This document shows positions 43,322 through 52,639 of a stretch of 64,000 nucleotides of DNA, piece by piece. Location of the stretch: positions 32,501 to 96,500 of the forward strand of contig CAJNDS010000430.1 in the NCBI GenBank assembly GCA_905221605.1, given 5' to 3'. The DNA is from Symbiodinium natans (lineage: Eukaryota; Sar; Dinophyceae; Suessiales; Symbiodiniaceae). Position 1 is the first letter of the stretch; every line of letters begins with the position of its first letter. Both the position numbers and the translations under genes were made by a program. The notes below the pieces were generated by a model that saw only the letters and a program-made list of their open reading frames with translations, had not been told where the DNA came from and searched no databases.

Positions 43322-43489
43322 ACCCTAGACCCTACTGGACCCTAAACCCTAAACCCTAAACCCTATCACTCTTCGAACCCGCTTCCCCAGGATTTCAATA
43401 TGGCCTCTAGACCAAACAACCTTCTTGTTAGGAATACTCTTGCCAGAAACCTCAGCCCGCAGCCTCAAGACCTTGACCAACCCTAAACC

Positions 43490-43604
43490 TTTGAACCCTA
43501 AACTCTAAACCCTCAACCCTGAACCCTGAACCCTAAACCCTAAACCCTAAACCCTAAACCCTGAACCCTAAACCCTAAACCCTAAACCCTAAACCCTAAA
43601 CCCT
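43490..43604. repeat. CCCTAAA/CCCTGAA array
   Basis: About 15 units. Confidence 0.97.
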
Positions 43605-43605
43605 C

Positions 43606-43680
43606 CGCTGAGGGCGGTGCCCGTCGCATCCTGGCTCACAGCGCCCTCTCGCCTGACGAGCAGGCTGGGACAGAGGGCTC
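43606..43680 (+). CDS. exon, protein-like
   Basis: Plus strand AEGGARRILAHSALSPDEQA then GTEG. CCCTAAA left, TTTAGGG right. Confidence 0.5.
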
Positions 43681-43775
43681 GGGTTCAGGGTTTAGGGTTT
43701 AGGGCTTCGGGTTTAGGGTTTAGGGATTAGGGCTTAGGGTTTAGGATTTAGGGCTTAGGGCTTAGCTTAGGGCGT
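43681..43775. repeat. TTTAGGG array
   Basis: About 12 units, mixed. 43776-43935 has no clear gene. Confidence 0.9.
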
Positions 43776-43939
43776 AGGGGGTGTGGTGCGCGTAGGGGAC
43801 GTGGGAGGCGTTGGGGGTGGTAGGGGTGTCGGGTAGGGCGCAAACCCCTTTAAATACCCCTTGAAAAACCTTCTTTGGCCGCACCCCACACGAGCCAGTT
43901 CAGTTGAAAGGGTTTAGGGTCTCTGAAAATGAATCTTAA

Positions 43940-44055
43940 ACAGGGTTTAGGGTTTAGGGTTTAGGGTTTAGGGTTTAGGGTTTAGGGTTTAGGGTTTAGG
44001 GTTTAGGGTTTAGGGTTCGGGTTTAGGGTTTAGGGTTTAGGGTTTAGGGTTTAGG
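43940..44055. repeat. TTTAGGG array
   Basis: About 16 units. Confidence 0.97.
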
Positions 44056-44057
44056 CA

Positions 44058-44140
44058 TTCTTCCTAAGCAGGATCCTCTTGAAGCCCTTTCCGGCGGCTC
44101 CAGACCGCACCTGCCGGAGGGATCTCCAGGCACATGAACG
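44058..44140 (-). CDS. exon, basic
   Basis: Minus strand SLRQVRSGAAGKGFKRILLR then KN; another frame is open (PPAGAVWSRRKGLQEDPA). Confidence 0.4.
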
Positions 44141-44141
44141 A

Positions 44142-44222
44142 CCCTAAACCCTAAACCCTATACCCTATACCCTAAACCCTAAACCCTAAACCCCAAACCC
44201 AAACCCTAAACCCTAAACCCTC
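44142..44222. repeat. CCCTAAA array
   Basis: About 11 units. Confidence 0.95.
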
Positions 44223-44312
44223 CAGTTGCACCTTCCGGAAGCTCAGGGCGGAGGGGTGCTCTGCTCTCCCTCTCATCCGCGCTCCCAGGCATGGAAATGG
44301 AGATCACAGGGT
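44223..44312 (-). CDS. exon, frame unresolved
   Basis: Minus strand SISMPGSADERESRAPLRPE in one frame, MRGRAEHPSALSFRKVQLE in another. Confidence 0.4.
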
Positions 44313-44418
44313 TAGCAGGGAATGAGGGAATGAGGTGCCCTATAAACCCTAAACCCTAAACCCTAAACCTATATAATCCCTTAAAGGGTATACATTCCCT
44401 AATAAGCAACAGCAAGAA

Positions 44419-44460
44419 GATGGTGCGGGCGGTCCCTTCCTTCGTGTTCTGCCATCTTCA
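44419..44460 (+). CDS. possible first exon of a plus-strand gene
   Basis: ATG at 44419: MVRAVPSFVFCHLH. The following 175 bases are AT-richer, intron-like. The donor was not fixed. Confidence 0.4.
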
Positions 44461-44636
44461 CGAGTGTGCAAAGGGCACTTTTCCCGTTCACTTCTGTAAT
44501 CTTATTAGCGGCCCCTTTGCTCCCTTGTAATATTGTAGTGTGAAGAGAAAACAATATAATATCATGGGAAGCTCGCGGCTGTAATCACATTATAGCGTGT
44601 GGACGTAACGCGCTTTTTCTCCTTTCTTCTTACAGA
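44461..44636 (+). other. conventional-looking intron
   Basis: AT-rich, free of telomeric repeat and TIRs, ending in a long pyrimidine tract TTTTTCTCCTTTCTTCTTACAG-type acceptor at 44615-44636. Confidence 0.5.
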
Positions 44637-44740
44637 ATCCAAGAAAACACTGGTCCTGGAAGCATCAGAGATGCCTACAGTCTGGCCCCGCAGGCGCAAG
44701 CCCTAAAGGCTCAACTCTCTTCAGTGACTTACGGTTTCGG
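44637..44740 (+). CDS. second exon of the plus-strand gene
   Basis: Plus strand IQENTGPGSIRDAYSLAPQA then QALKAQLSSVTYG after a canonical acceptor. 3' end runs into degenerate repeat. Confidence 0.6.
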
Positions 44741-44744
44741 GTTT

Positions 44745-44878
44745 GGGGCTTTTGGGTTAGGGTTTAGGGTTTCGGGTTTAGGGCTTAGGGGTTTAGGGTT
44801 TAGGGTTTAGGGTTCAGGGTTTCGGGTTTAGGGCTTAGGGTTTCGGGCTTAGGGCTTAGGGTTTAGGGTTGGGGTCTC
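44745..44878. repeat. TTTAGGG/TTTCGGG array
   Basis: About 18 mixed units. Confidence 0.95.
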
Positions 44879-44885
44879 GAGCCCG

Positions 44886-44957
44886 GTAGCCGTAACCGAG
44901 GGCCCTAACCCGCGCGGATGCCAGGGCCCTCGCTCATGGTCAGCACCTGCGGCTGGG
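44886..44957 (-). CDS. exon-like island with stop
   Basis: Minus strand PQPQVLTMSEGPGIRAG then TAG. Confidence 0.3.
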
Positions 44958-44958
44958 G

Positions 44959-45088
44959 TGTAGGGTTTAGGGTTTAGGGTTTAGGGTTTAGGGTTTAGGG
45001 TTTAGGGTTTAGGGTTTAGGGTTTAGGGTTTAGGGTTTAGGGTTTAGGGTTTAGGGTTTAGGGTTTAGGGTTTAGGGTTTAGGGATTA
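44959..45088. repeat. TTTAGGG array
   Basis: About 18 clean units. Confidence 0.98.
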
Positions 45089-45354
45089 GGGTGAAGGAGG
45101 TATAGCTTTAGAATCTGCGGGTTGAAGGTGTGGGGTTTGGGGTTTTGGGGTGCTATGTGGCATGTCCTCTAAACTACGGCCCTCGATCCCAAAACCATGA
45201 AGGCTTAGATTAGGGGTTAGGGTCTAGGGTTTGGGGAATTCTAATCCGGTACTCATTTCTGAGACGCTGGATTTGGAAACCTAACTACCCTGAACAGCAC
45301 CGGGGGCCCCCTCAAGCCTCCAACCCCCTCCCCGAAGGCTCTCAATGCTTAGTG

Positions 45355-45430
45355 GACTTCTGCTTGCATGCTTCGATGGCAAATGGGAAATCATGGCCGG
45401 CATCTTTTGGGGAAATCATGGTACCACCTA
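45355..45430 (+). CDS. exon-like island
   Basis: Plus strand LLLACFDGKWEIMAGIFWGN then HGTT and stop. Confidence 0.35.
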
Positions 45431-45607
45431 AGCCGAAAAACCCTGAACCTTAAACCAAGGGCTACCCACACAGCCCTAAACTCTCAACCCTGAACCCCCA
45501 AGACCTGAACCCTGAACCCCCGGACGCTAAACCCTAAACGCCCTAAATGCCCTAAACCCTAAACCCTAACCCCTTAAACCCCAAACGCCCTAGATGCTCA
45601 ATTTGGG

Positions 45608-45682
45608 GTTCCTGGCCTCGTGCGGGCACCGCCTCTGCAGGAGGGGGAACCTCCGCCTCCCAGCTTGGGTTCTCGTTGGCTA
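45608..45682 (-). CDS. exon-like island
   Basis: Minus strand ANENPSWEAEVPPPAEAVPA then RGQEP. A family A right end (GGTACCACTGGGCTACTAAG) lies at 45684-45703, its left end missing. Confidence 0.4.
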
Positions 45683-45756
45683 GGGTACCACTGGGCTACT
45701 AAGTAGGGCTTTCGCGTCAAGGGTTTTGGGGTTTGAGGCCTTCAGGGTGAAGGCGT

Positions 45757-45825
45757 TTAGGGTTTAGGGTTTAGGGTTTAGGGTTTAGGGTTTAGGGTTT
45801 AGGGTTTAGGGTTTAGGGTTTCGAC
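45757..45825. repeat. TTTAGGG array
   Basis: Nine units. Confidence 0.97.
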
Positions 45826-45908
45826 TAGGGTTTCCAGTTGTCTTGGGGCATCTGCTCTATGAGTTGGAGGAGCTCCGCTGGGCGCAGCCTTCGCGCTGCA
45901 AGGCGCCT
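45826..45908 (-). CDS. exon, strongly protein-like
   Basis: Minus strand RRLAARRLRPAELLQLIEQM then PQDNW. Confidence 0.55.
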
Positions 45909-46002
45909 ACAACCCTCAACCCTAAACCCTAAACCCTGAACTTTACCCTAAACCCAAAACCCTAAACCCTGAACTTTACCCTACACCCTGAACCCTACAC
46001 CC

Positions 46003-46105
46003 TTTTCTCCGCAAAGGCCGTTGGGTCTGAAGATCTCGTTCAGCTTGTAAGGAGCGGTCTTTCCCGTCGCCCCTTCTGGGATGAAGTGGTCTGTTGCTGA
46101 CGACG
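46003..46105 (-). CDS. exon, strongly protein-like
   Basis: Minus strand EASSATDHFIPEGATGKTAP then YKLNEIFRPNGLCGEKG. CCCTAAA on both sides. G-A-T-G-K-T is P-loop-like (GxxGKT) but not a full Walker A match. Confidence 0.6.
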
Positions 46106-46117
46106 CTTCTCAGCCTC

Positions 46118-46170
46118 ACCCTAAACCCTAAACCCTAAACCCTAAACCCTAAACCCTAAACCCTAAACCG
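46118..46170. repeat. CCCTAAA array
   Basis: Eight units. Confidence 0.95.
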
Positions 46171-46294
46171 ACAATGTCATTCTCCGCCTTGGAGCAACCC
46201 GCCTCCTCCGTGTTCTACGGGCCTCGGGCTGCGAATCTCAAGACTGATAAGCTCTGGGCAATATTGCGGCAGGGCGTGCTGCCTGCATCTTAGA
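46171..46294 (+). CDS. exon, strongly protein-like, stop at end
   Basis: Plus strand TMSFSALEQPASSVFYGPRA then ANLKTDKLWAILRQGVLPAS and TAG. One of the best plus-strand islands. Confidence 0.6.
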
Positions 46295-46349
46295 TTGAAA
46301 CCCTGAGCCCTAACCCTTAAACATCAAAACCCTAAACCCTGCACCCGAA

Positions 46350-46474
46350 ATCATTGAGCCCTGAAGAGGCTCCCTAAATCCGCGCCTAGTATGGCCCTTA
46401 TCTTCCCTTAAAATCATTGAGCCCTGAAGAGGCTCCCTAAATCCGCGCCTAGTATGGCCCTTATCTTCCCTTAG
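46350..46474. repeat. 63-bp direct duplication
   Basis: AATCATTGAGCCCTGAAGAG to CTTATCTTCCCTTA present twice in tandem, almost identical. Confidence 0.9.
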
Positions 46475-46619
46475 GGGATCTGTGAAACGGGTCCCAAACG
46501 CAAGGGTACAACCCGAGGGGCCCAAGGCAAAATCCCAAGATTTAGGGACTTTGAGGGATGCTTCGGGCTGTATACTCCTTTTTCAAGCCTGGGAGTTGAG
46601 GTGGCATGGTACATCCCCA

Positions 46620-46768
46620 AACCCAAAACCCTAAACCCGAATTAAGCCCTGAACCCTAAACCCTAAATAAGCCCTAAACCCTAAACCCCAAACCACAAAC
46701 CCTAAACCCTAAACCCTGAACCCTAAACCCTAAACCCTAAACCCTAAACCCTAAACAGACATAAGCCC
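46620..46768. repeat. CCCTAAA array
   Basis: About 18 units. Confidence 0.95.
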
Positions 46769-46771
46769 TAA

Positions 46772-46853
46772 GGCCCGACGCCTCGCCCGGCTGGTACACG
46801 GAGTCCGGGGGCGGGCGTGGGGGAGGCTCCCTGGAGGAGGGCGCGCTTTAGGG
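46772..46853 (+). CDS. exon-like island
   Basis: Plus strand PDASPGWYTESGGGRGGGSL then EEGAL. Confidence 0.4.
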
Positions 46854-47490
46854 TTCAGGGTGCGCTCTGTTTAGGGCCTAGGGTTTAGGGGAAAAAGGGT
46901 TTAGGGTTTATGTAGGGCTTAGGGTCTGATTGGGGTTTAGGGTTTAGGGTTGAGGATGAGGGTCTAGGGTTTAGGGTTTAGGCTTGTTCACCAGCAAACT
47001 AGGACTTGAAAGGGAGCCCTTCTTTGCCAGAGGAATCCTAAACCCGAAAGATAAAGCAATCCTAGGTTGAAGAATGTGTGGAAGTAAGGGTTTAGGCCAA
47101 GCAGAAGCTCAGTAATGCCCTACGCCCTAAACCCAAAACTCTAAACGCTAAATCCTAAACCCCAAAACCTAAACCCTAAGACATTATGGCCCTCACTCAC
47201 TTTCTCTCTTAAAATAACATGTGTTTATTTATCTATTTTTTACTTTCTTATTTTAATTTTTTTTGGGGGGGCACCCTACGTGCAGGCCGTAGGAGAAGGA
47301 GACCCAAGCAGGGGACCAGAGCTTTGGGCTGAGGGTTTCTAGGGTGTAGGGTGTTTAGGGTTTCTAGGGTTGAGAGTTTTGGCGTGGGGGTTTAGGGATT
47401 CTAGGGTTTAGGGTTTAGGGTGTTTAGGGTGTTTAGGGTTTCTAGGGTTTCTAGGGTTTATTGAGAGCTTGGGTTTCTAGGGTTTAGGAG
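46854..47490. repeat. degenerate repeat, AT-rich patch, TTTCTAGGG variants
   Basis: Mixed TTTAGGG to 46985, decayed C-rich to 47180, T-rich patch 47200-47265, then TTTCTAGGG/TGTTTAGGG variants 47335-47480. No gene seen. Confidence 0.6.
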
Positions 47491-47500
47491 GCCGAGCCAC

Positions 47501-47818
47501 GTGTCTGATGTTGCGACGCAACATCGTGTTGACCTGAGATGTGGGCTCGCCGAATGTGAAGTCTGGACTCACTGTTCAGACTCAGGTGTCCACGAGGGCA
47601 TACAGCATATCCATGGCAAGCAAAAAAACGCCACGTTTGACCCAGTTGCACGCTCGCAGGCGTGCCAGACCTGCAGCACGCGCTTCGTTTCCTTGGATAC
47701 TCTGGAAGCGCGTGGGCTGAGGTGCAGAGCCATCAGCGCTAAAGCTCGAAAAGCCAGAGCCACCACACATCCAAAGAACCAAAGCGTGCAAGACCCGTAT
47801 CCGAACCCAGAGCCCTGA
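47501..47818 (+). CDS. Cys/His-rich ORF, possible retroelement zinc-finger region
   Basis: 105 codons with stop TGA at 47816-47818. MSDVATQHRVDLRCGLAECE, a H-x5-H (HEGIQHIHGK), then CQTCSTRFVSLDTLEARGLR and a basic tail. The C-x-x-C...F...L spacing recalls C2H2-type fingers that sit next to reverse transcriptase in dinoflagellate non-LTR elements. The final His of the second finger is replaced by Arg/Cys. No reverse transcriptase is present beside it. Confidence 0.5.
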   Translation: MSDVATQHRVDLRCGLAECEVWTHCSDSGVHEGIQHIHGKQKNATFDPVARSQACQTCSTRFVSLDTLEARGLRCRAISAKARKARATTHPKNQSVQDPYPNPEP

Positions 47819-47904
47819 ACGGATCTAGCATGTATGTGTATACAGTATATACAGTGCATGTATACATGCGAAACCGGCATACTCAGGTAGAGTTTAAGGC
47901 CGTT

Positions 47905-48080
47905 TAGGGCCCCAACGCTTCGGAGCCTGAAAGGTTTCCCCAAACCCTTCGGACCCTGAAGGGTTTCCCCCAAACACTTCGGAGCCTGAAGGGTTTCCAC
48001 AAACCCTTCGGACGAAGGATCTCCCAAGCTTTTCGGAGCCTGAAGCCTGAAGGATTTCCCCAAACCTTTCGGGGCCTGAA
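47905..48080. repeat. palindromic (CTTCGGAGCCTGAAGGGTTTCC)n repeats, left flank
   Basis: About six units of CTTCGGAGCCTGAAGGGTTT with CCCCAAAC between. They are the reverse complement of the repeats at 48912-49205. Confidence 0.75.
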
Positions 48081-48220
48081 CGCCCCCAGCCAGCCCCCCC
48101 AGCCCAATCACACTCCCCCCACTCCCCCCCGCCCCCTCACTCCCCCCCACTCCCCCACTTCCCCACCCACCCTTGCCGACGAAGGGGATTAACATTTTAA
48201 GTCGGATTGGAGAGCCCCTC

Positions 48221-48890
48221 CGAATGATAAACTTGCAAGGTTCGGGGCCCAGAGCCCCCACCCAAATGATAAACTTGCAAGGTTCGGGACCCAGAGCCCC
48301 TCCCCGAATGATAAACTTGCAAGGTTCGGGACCCAGAGGCCTCCCGAATGATAAACTTGCAAGATTCGGGACCCAGAGCCCCTCCGAATGATAAATTCGC
48401 AAGGTTCGAGACCCAGAGCCCCTCCCCGAATGATAAACTTGCAAGATTCGGGACCCAGAGCCGCTCCGAATGATAAACTTGCAAGGTTCGGGACCCAGAG
48501 CCCCTCCCCGAATGATAAACTTGCAAGGTTCGGGACCCAGAACCCCCTCCGAATGATAAATTCGCAAGGTTCGGGACCCAGAGCCCCTCCGAATGATACA
48601 CTTGCAAGGTTCGGGGCCCAGAGCCCCTCCGAATGATAAATTCGCAAGGTTCGGGACCCAGAGCCCCTCCGAATAATAAACTTGCAAGGTTCCGGACCCA
48701 GAGCCCCTCCGAATGATAAACTTGCAAGGTTCGGGACCCAGAACCCCTCCGAATGATAAACTTGCAAGGTTCGGGACCCAGAGCCCCCCGAATGATAAAC
48801 TTGCAAGGTTCGGGACCCAGAGCCCCTCCGAATGATAAACTTGCAAGGTTCGGGACCCAGAGCCCCTCCGAATGATAAACTTGATCGATT
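48221..48890. repeat. 40-bp satellite, about 17 copies
   Basis: Unit GAATGATAAACTTGCAAGGT then TCGGGACCCAGAGCCCCTCC, 38-42 bp. All three minus frames and one plus frame are open across it because the unit has no stop in them, giving a 446-codon minus ORF (47569-48909). That ORF is an artefact unless expression is shown. Confidence 0.95.
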
Positions 48891-48911
48891 TCAGTATTAA
48901 AAAAATCACAT

Positions 48912-49205
48912 CAGGCCCTGAAGGGTTTGGGGAAACCCTTCAGGCCCTGAAGGGTTTGGGGATACCTGTCGCTCTGAAGGGTGGGGAACCCGTCAGGCCC
49001 TGAAGGGTTTGGAGAAACCCTTGAGGCTCTGAAGGGTTTGGAGAACCTTTCAGATCCTGAAGGATTTGGGAAAACCCTTTGAAGGGTTTGGGGAAAAACA
49101 CTTCAGGCCCTGAAGGATTTGAGAAAACCCTTCAGGTCCTGAAGGGTTTAGAAAGACACTTCAAGCCTTGAAGGGTTTGGGAAAACCCGTCAGGCCCTGA
49201 ACCCC
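48912..49205. repeat. palindromic (CCTGAAGGGTTTGGGGAAAC)n repeats, right flank
   Basis: About ten units, each with a short palindrome CCTTCAGG..CCTGAAGG. Inverted relative to the left flank. Confidence 0.8.
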
Positions 49206-49224
49206 AGACCCCAGAATGTATTTT

Positions 49225-49415
49225 TTAGCTAGCCATAAACGCTAGAGTTTAGGGTTTAGGGCCCCTAAACCCCAAACCCTAAACCCGAACCCTAAACCCC
49301 AGAGTTTAGGGTTTAAGGCCCTAAAACCCTACACCCTGACCCTAGAGTTTAGGGTTCAGGACGCCAAAACCCTAAACCTTAGCCCTAAACCCTAGAGTTT
49401 AGGGTATAGGAACCC
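49225..49415. repeat. inverted telomeric pairs, four copies
   Basis: CTAGAGTTTAGGGTTTAGG followed by CCTAAACCC recurs with a period of about 50-60 bp: alternating orientation within one tandem unit. Confidence 0.8.
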
Positions 49416-49964
49416 CAAATAGTGGGGGAAAGCAACAGCAGTTCACTTCAGCAGAACCACAACTTGCATTTAAGCAATCGCAAAATTATCAAAATTCGGT
49501 CAGCTCCCTTCAGGACCTGAAGGCTTTAGAGAATCTTCCAGACCCTGAGATGTTCAGGATCCTTTCTTTCAGAATTAAATACCAGATCCCGGTATAGCAG
49601 AAAATATATTATACATCATCAGTCGATTGTAGAGGGTTTGCTCCATGTGTGATCTGTAATTCCAAATCCATACATTCACAATTTAATCGTGGAAAATCCC
49701 TCATTCCCTACCTGAGAATGCCCGAGCATCATTTCCAGGGTCGCCGTAACGGACAAGAAGAAAGGTACGTGCAAGCCGGCTCCAGCCCCACAGCCACGGA
49801 TGCTGGTATTAGGCGCTCGGCAACAAAAGATCTTAAATGGCGCTACTGAAAGCAGCCTTCAAAAAATAACGCCACCAAAGGCAGCCTTAAAAGAAACCCA
49901 GTTAAAACACCAAAAAAAAGCCCAGTGGGGCTAATTAAAAGGCCCGACCCGCAGCAGTCAACGA
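49416..49964. other. telomere-repeat-free AT-richer island
   Basis: Two short CTGAAGG repeats at 49508 and 49535; a 66-codon plus ORF (49649-49849) of doubtful reality. AAATGGCGCTACTGAAAGCAG at 49836 recurs at about 51093. Confidence 0.4.
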
Positions 49965-50089
49965 CCCCCTTGCTCACATCTTCTAATCCTATGTCGTGCC
50001 CGTAGGCTAAAATCTTTGCCGAACAGATATACATATATATATATATATGTAGCACAACCCCAAAGACGATATTGTGGTGAGCAAGGGGG
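49965..50089. repeat. 13-bp perfect inverted repeat with TA-rich centre
   Basis: CCCCCTTGCTCAC (49965-49977) and GTGAGCAAGGGGG (50077-50089); centre has ACATATATATATATATATGT. Likely a TIR element or cruciform. Confidence 0.7.
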
Positions 50090-50253
50090 CTAGGCCCGTG
50101 AAAGTGCAACAAAGACTCTGTAAATTTAACCCTAAACCTTCACACAACTAAAGACAAGTGCCTATTCGAATATCAATCCACCCGCTACACATGTCTTCCA
50201 TTTCAATTATAAACTAAAACCAACCCAGCATGGTTACGCGCGACGCCCCGGTA

Positions 50254-50308
50254 CAGGGGGTTCCTCTGCAGCATCTGGGCACCGAAGTGCCGCCCGAGGA
50301 ACCCCCTG
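50254..50308. repeat. hairpin 1
   Basis: CAGGGGGTTCCTC (50254-50266) pairs exactly with GAGGAACCCCCTG (50296-50308). Confidence 0.75.
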
Positions 50309-50319
50309 CCCATCTCGTA

Positions 50320-50401
50320 GGGGAGTACACAGTTCCGTTTATTATGCAGTTAGCTGCTGCCTTAGCTACGGTTTTACCGACAACTCGAACTGTGAACTCC
50401 C
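50320..50401. repeat. hairpin 2
   Basis: GGGGAGTACACAGTTCCG and CGAACTGTGAACTCCCC pair over about 15 of 16 positions; the loop holds GCTGCCTTAGCTACGG. Confidence 0.6.
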
Positions 50402-50424
50402 CTAAAATAATGGCCGCGCAGCGG

Positions 50425-50577
50425 CTTCCGAGACGAGGAGATGTAAGGCAAGGACAATTAACGCAGATCTACTTCAACACTTCTACGCCCGTCCAACCCC
50501 AAAGCTAGCATATAAAAACAAGCTACAACCCCGCACTGCGAAACGGAACTATGAACCCACACTCCTCGTCTCGGAAG
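50425..50577. repeat. hairpin 3, interleaved with a second pair
   Basis: CTTCCGAGACGAGGAG (50425-50440) pairs exactly with 50562-50577. AGTTCCGTTT (50331-50340) also pairs exactly with AAACGGAACT (50541-50550), crossing hairpins 2 and 3. Confidence 0.7.
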
Positions 50578-50713
50578 CACGCTAGAAAAAAAAGATGTCA
50601 GTAAAGGCACAGCTTGCCGACTTGCAGAAAAAAAACGAGCAAGGGATCTTTGTCCCTGGGGGGGGGGGTATTGAAAAAATGGGTAGGATGCGTTAATACA
50701 TGAATACATTTGT

Positions 50714-50717
<4 letters not shown>

Positions 50718-50750
<33 letters not shown>

Positions 50751-50950
50751 GATTTAGAGTTTAAGGTTTAGGGTTTAAGGTTCAGGGTTCAGGGTTCAGG
50801 GTTGAGGATTTAGGGTTTAAAGTTTAGGGTTTAGAGTGTAGGGTTTAGGGTTGAAGGTTTTGGGTTTAGGGTCTAAGTTTTAGGGTTTAAGGTAGGGCTT
50901 AAAGTTTAGGGTTTAGGGCTTGAAAGGTGAAACGGAGCTTAAGCCCCTTT
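50718..50950. repeat. (TA)n microsatellite and degenerate TTTAGGG
   Basis: About 16 TA units, then decayed TTTAAGG/TTCAGGG units. Confidence 0.85.
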
Positions 50951-51212
50951 AAACAAAATAAGCACTTCAAATTGCTCAATGTTAGTATATGAATAATAGT
51001 TCACAACAATACACAACATCTCACAACCTACGTCTGGAATCCCAAGATTAGATTTTTGAAGAAAAAAACACATGCACGTGCAAAACTCTTGAAATGGCGC
51101 TACAGCAGCCTTAAAAAGAACGGAGAAATGAGGGAGGAGGTATTTATATATATATATATATTATTTATTTATATTTATATACATCAATGTATGCTTATAT
51201 AAACAGATAGAA
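50951..51212. other. AT-rich island, no gene
   Basis: Second copy of AAATGGCGCTAC.GCAGCCTTAAAA near 51093, and TA-rich 51140-51185. Confidence 0.4.
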
Positions 51213-51790
51213 ATGAAGAATATATCACTCAGTCACCGGAGCCCCTTGCGTCCGGATCGTGATGATCTTCCTCCTCATCCTCCTCCCGAGACAAACGCCT
51301 CAGGTGGCCCAGGTGGAAACCCTTTGATTTGGTCTCCGGAAAAAATACTTTGCTTTGGCCTTAGCCTTTGCCTTGGCCTCAGCAGTGACTTTGCGCCACT
51401 GTGCGAGTTGCGAGTTTCGCAACTGCATCGTGACCCGATTGCGAGGCATGGGCCTCAGACAGCGGTCACTCCGCTGGTAGTGGCCTGCCGTGCCACACCA
51501 GGAAAACAAAGCAAGCGAACAAGCGCAAGAAACAAACAGACCAGCCTCTCATTCGGGTCAGGTGGCAGGCGGTGCAAATGCCGCAGGGCAGCCTGGCCAC
51601 GTCGTTACGCCTGCCCCAGAAAACACACCGACGAAACGCCCACAACAAGAAACAACAACGAGAACGGAAGGCAACGGCAAGAATCATCGAAGGCCAGAAG
51701 CACAAAAAAAAAGTCAATGGCCTGCCCCGCTTCCTGGGACTCTCGCCCAGCTCTTCCTCCGCCACTTGCTTCTTGGACCAGGAGACAGCA
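51213..51790. other. possibly coding region, strand unresolved
   Basis: Plus ORF from 51213 (MKNISLSHRSPLRPDRDDLP) and minus frames at 51300-51509 (SDRCLRPMPRNRVTMQLRNS then QLAQWRKVTAEAKAKAKAKA) are open. The minus piece WCGTAGHYQRSDRC recalls a CCHC knuckle lacking its first Cys. Not callable without homology. Confidence 0.3.
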
Positions 51791-51794
51791 TCAC

Positions 51795-52090
51795 AAGGGA
51801 ATGGGGGGGAGGGAGTGGGGGGGAGTGGGGGGGAGGGAGTGGGGGGGAGGGAGTGGGGGGAGTGGGAGGGAGTGGGGGGGAGTGGATAGGAGTGGGGGGG
51901 AGTGGGGGGGGAGTGAGTGGGGGGGAGTGTGAATGGGGGGGAGTGAGTGGGAGTGTGAGTGGGGGGACTCCCCTCCCCCACTTCTCTCCTCCCTCCCCTC
52001 GCATGGTGGGGGAGTGGGGGAGTGGGGGAGTGGGGAAGTGGGGAAGTGGGGGAGTGGGGGAGTGGGGGAGTGGGGGAGTGGGGGAGTGAG
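51795..52090. repeat. (GGGAGTGGGG)n minisatellite
   Basis: About 28 units, broken by a pyrimidine block at 51966-52005. Confidence 0.95.
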
Positions 52091-52256
52091 GGCTTCACAA
52101 CAGGCCCTAAACCCTAAAGCGCTAATCGGCGGTCCAAAGCCGAAACCCGAGACCCTAGACCCTAAACTCACTGCCCTGAACCGTACACCCTAAATAAACC
52201 CTACACACCCCTCTCTCGAAACCCTAAATCCCCTAAGTCCCCTAAGTCCCCTAAGT

Positions 52257-52368
52257 ACCCTAAACCCTAAACCCTAAACCCTAAACCCTAAACCCTAAAC
52301 CCTAAACCCTAAACCCTAAACCCTAAACCCTAAACCCTAAACCCTAAACCCTAAACCCTAACCCTAAA
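52257..52368. repeat. CCCTAAA array
   Basis: About 16 clean units. Confidence 0.98.
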
Positions 52369-52419
52369 CCCCAAGCCAGGAGCTTACAAAATAATTCCCG
52401 GACCCGGCCTCTCTCGCAG

Positions 52420-52483
52420 ATGGGTGCGGGGAGGCGACGACAGCGTGGGACGGAAGAGCGGGAGCCTCCCGATCAGAATACCC
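52420..52483 (+). CDS. exon after CTCTCTCGCAG acceptor
   Basis: Plus strand MGAGRRRQRGTEEREPPDQN. The polypyrimidine tract and CAG fit a 3' splice site. Confidence 0.4.
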
Positions 52484-52489
52484 TAAACC

Positions 52490-52562
52490 CTCAACCCTCA
52501 ACCCTCAACCCTAAACCCTAAACCCTAAACCCTAAACCCTAAACCCTAAACCCTAAACCCGA
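52490..52562. repeat. CCCTAAA array
   Basis: About 10 units, first ones CCCTCAA. Confidence 0.95.
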
Positions 52563-52573
52563 ACCCTGACTTT

Positions 52574-52633
52574 AGGCCGGCCGAAGCCATCAACCCCCAG
52601 ACCGGCAACCTAGGGGCAGTAGGCAGCCTATAG
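52574..52633 (+). CDS. short exon with stop
   Basis: Plus strand RPAEAINPQTGNLGAVGSL then TAG. May follow 52420-52483. Confidence 0.4.
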   Translation, partial: RPAEAINPQTGNLGAVGSL

Positions 52634-52639
52634 AAGCCC

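Noticed and set aside
46003-46105. Walker A P-loop in GATGKT
   Set aside because: Lacks the GxxxxGK[ST] spacing and the preceding hydrophobic strand.
47569-48909. 446-codon minus-strand ORF
   Set aside because: It is the 40-bp satellite read through; the unit lacks stops in several frames, so length is not evidence of coding.
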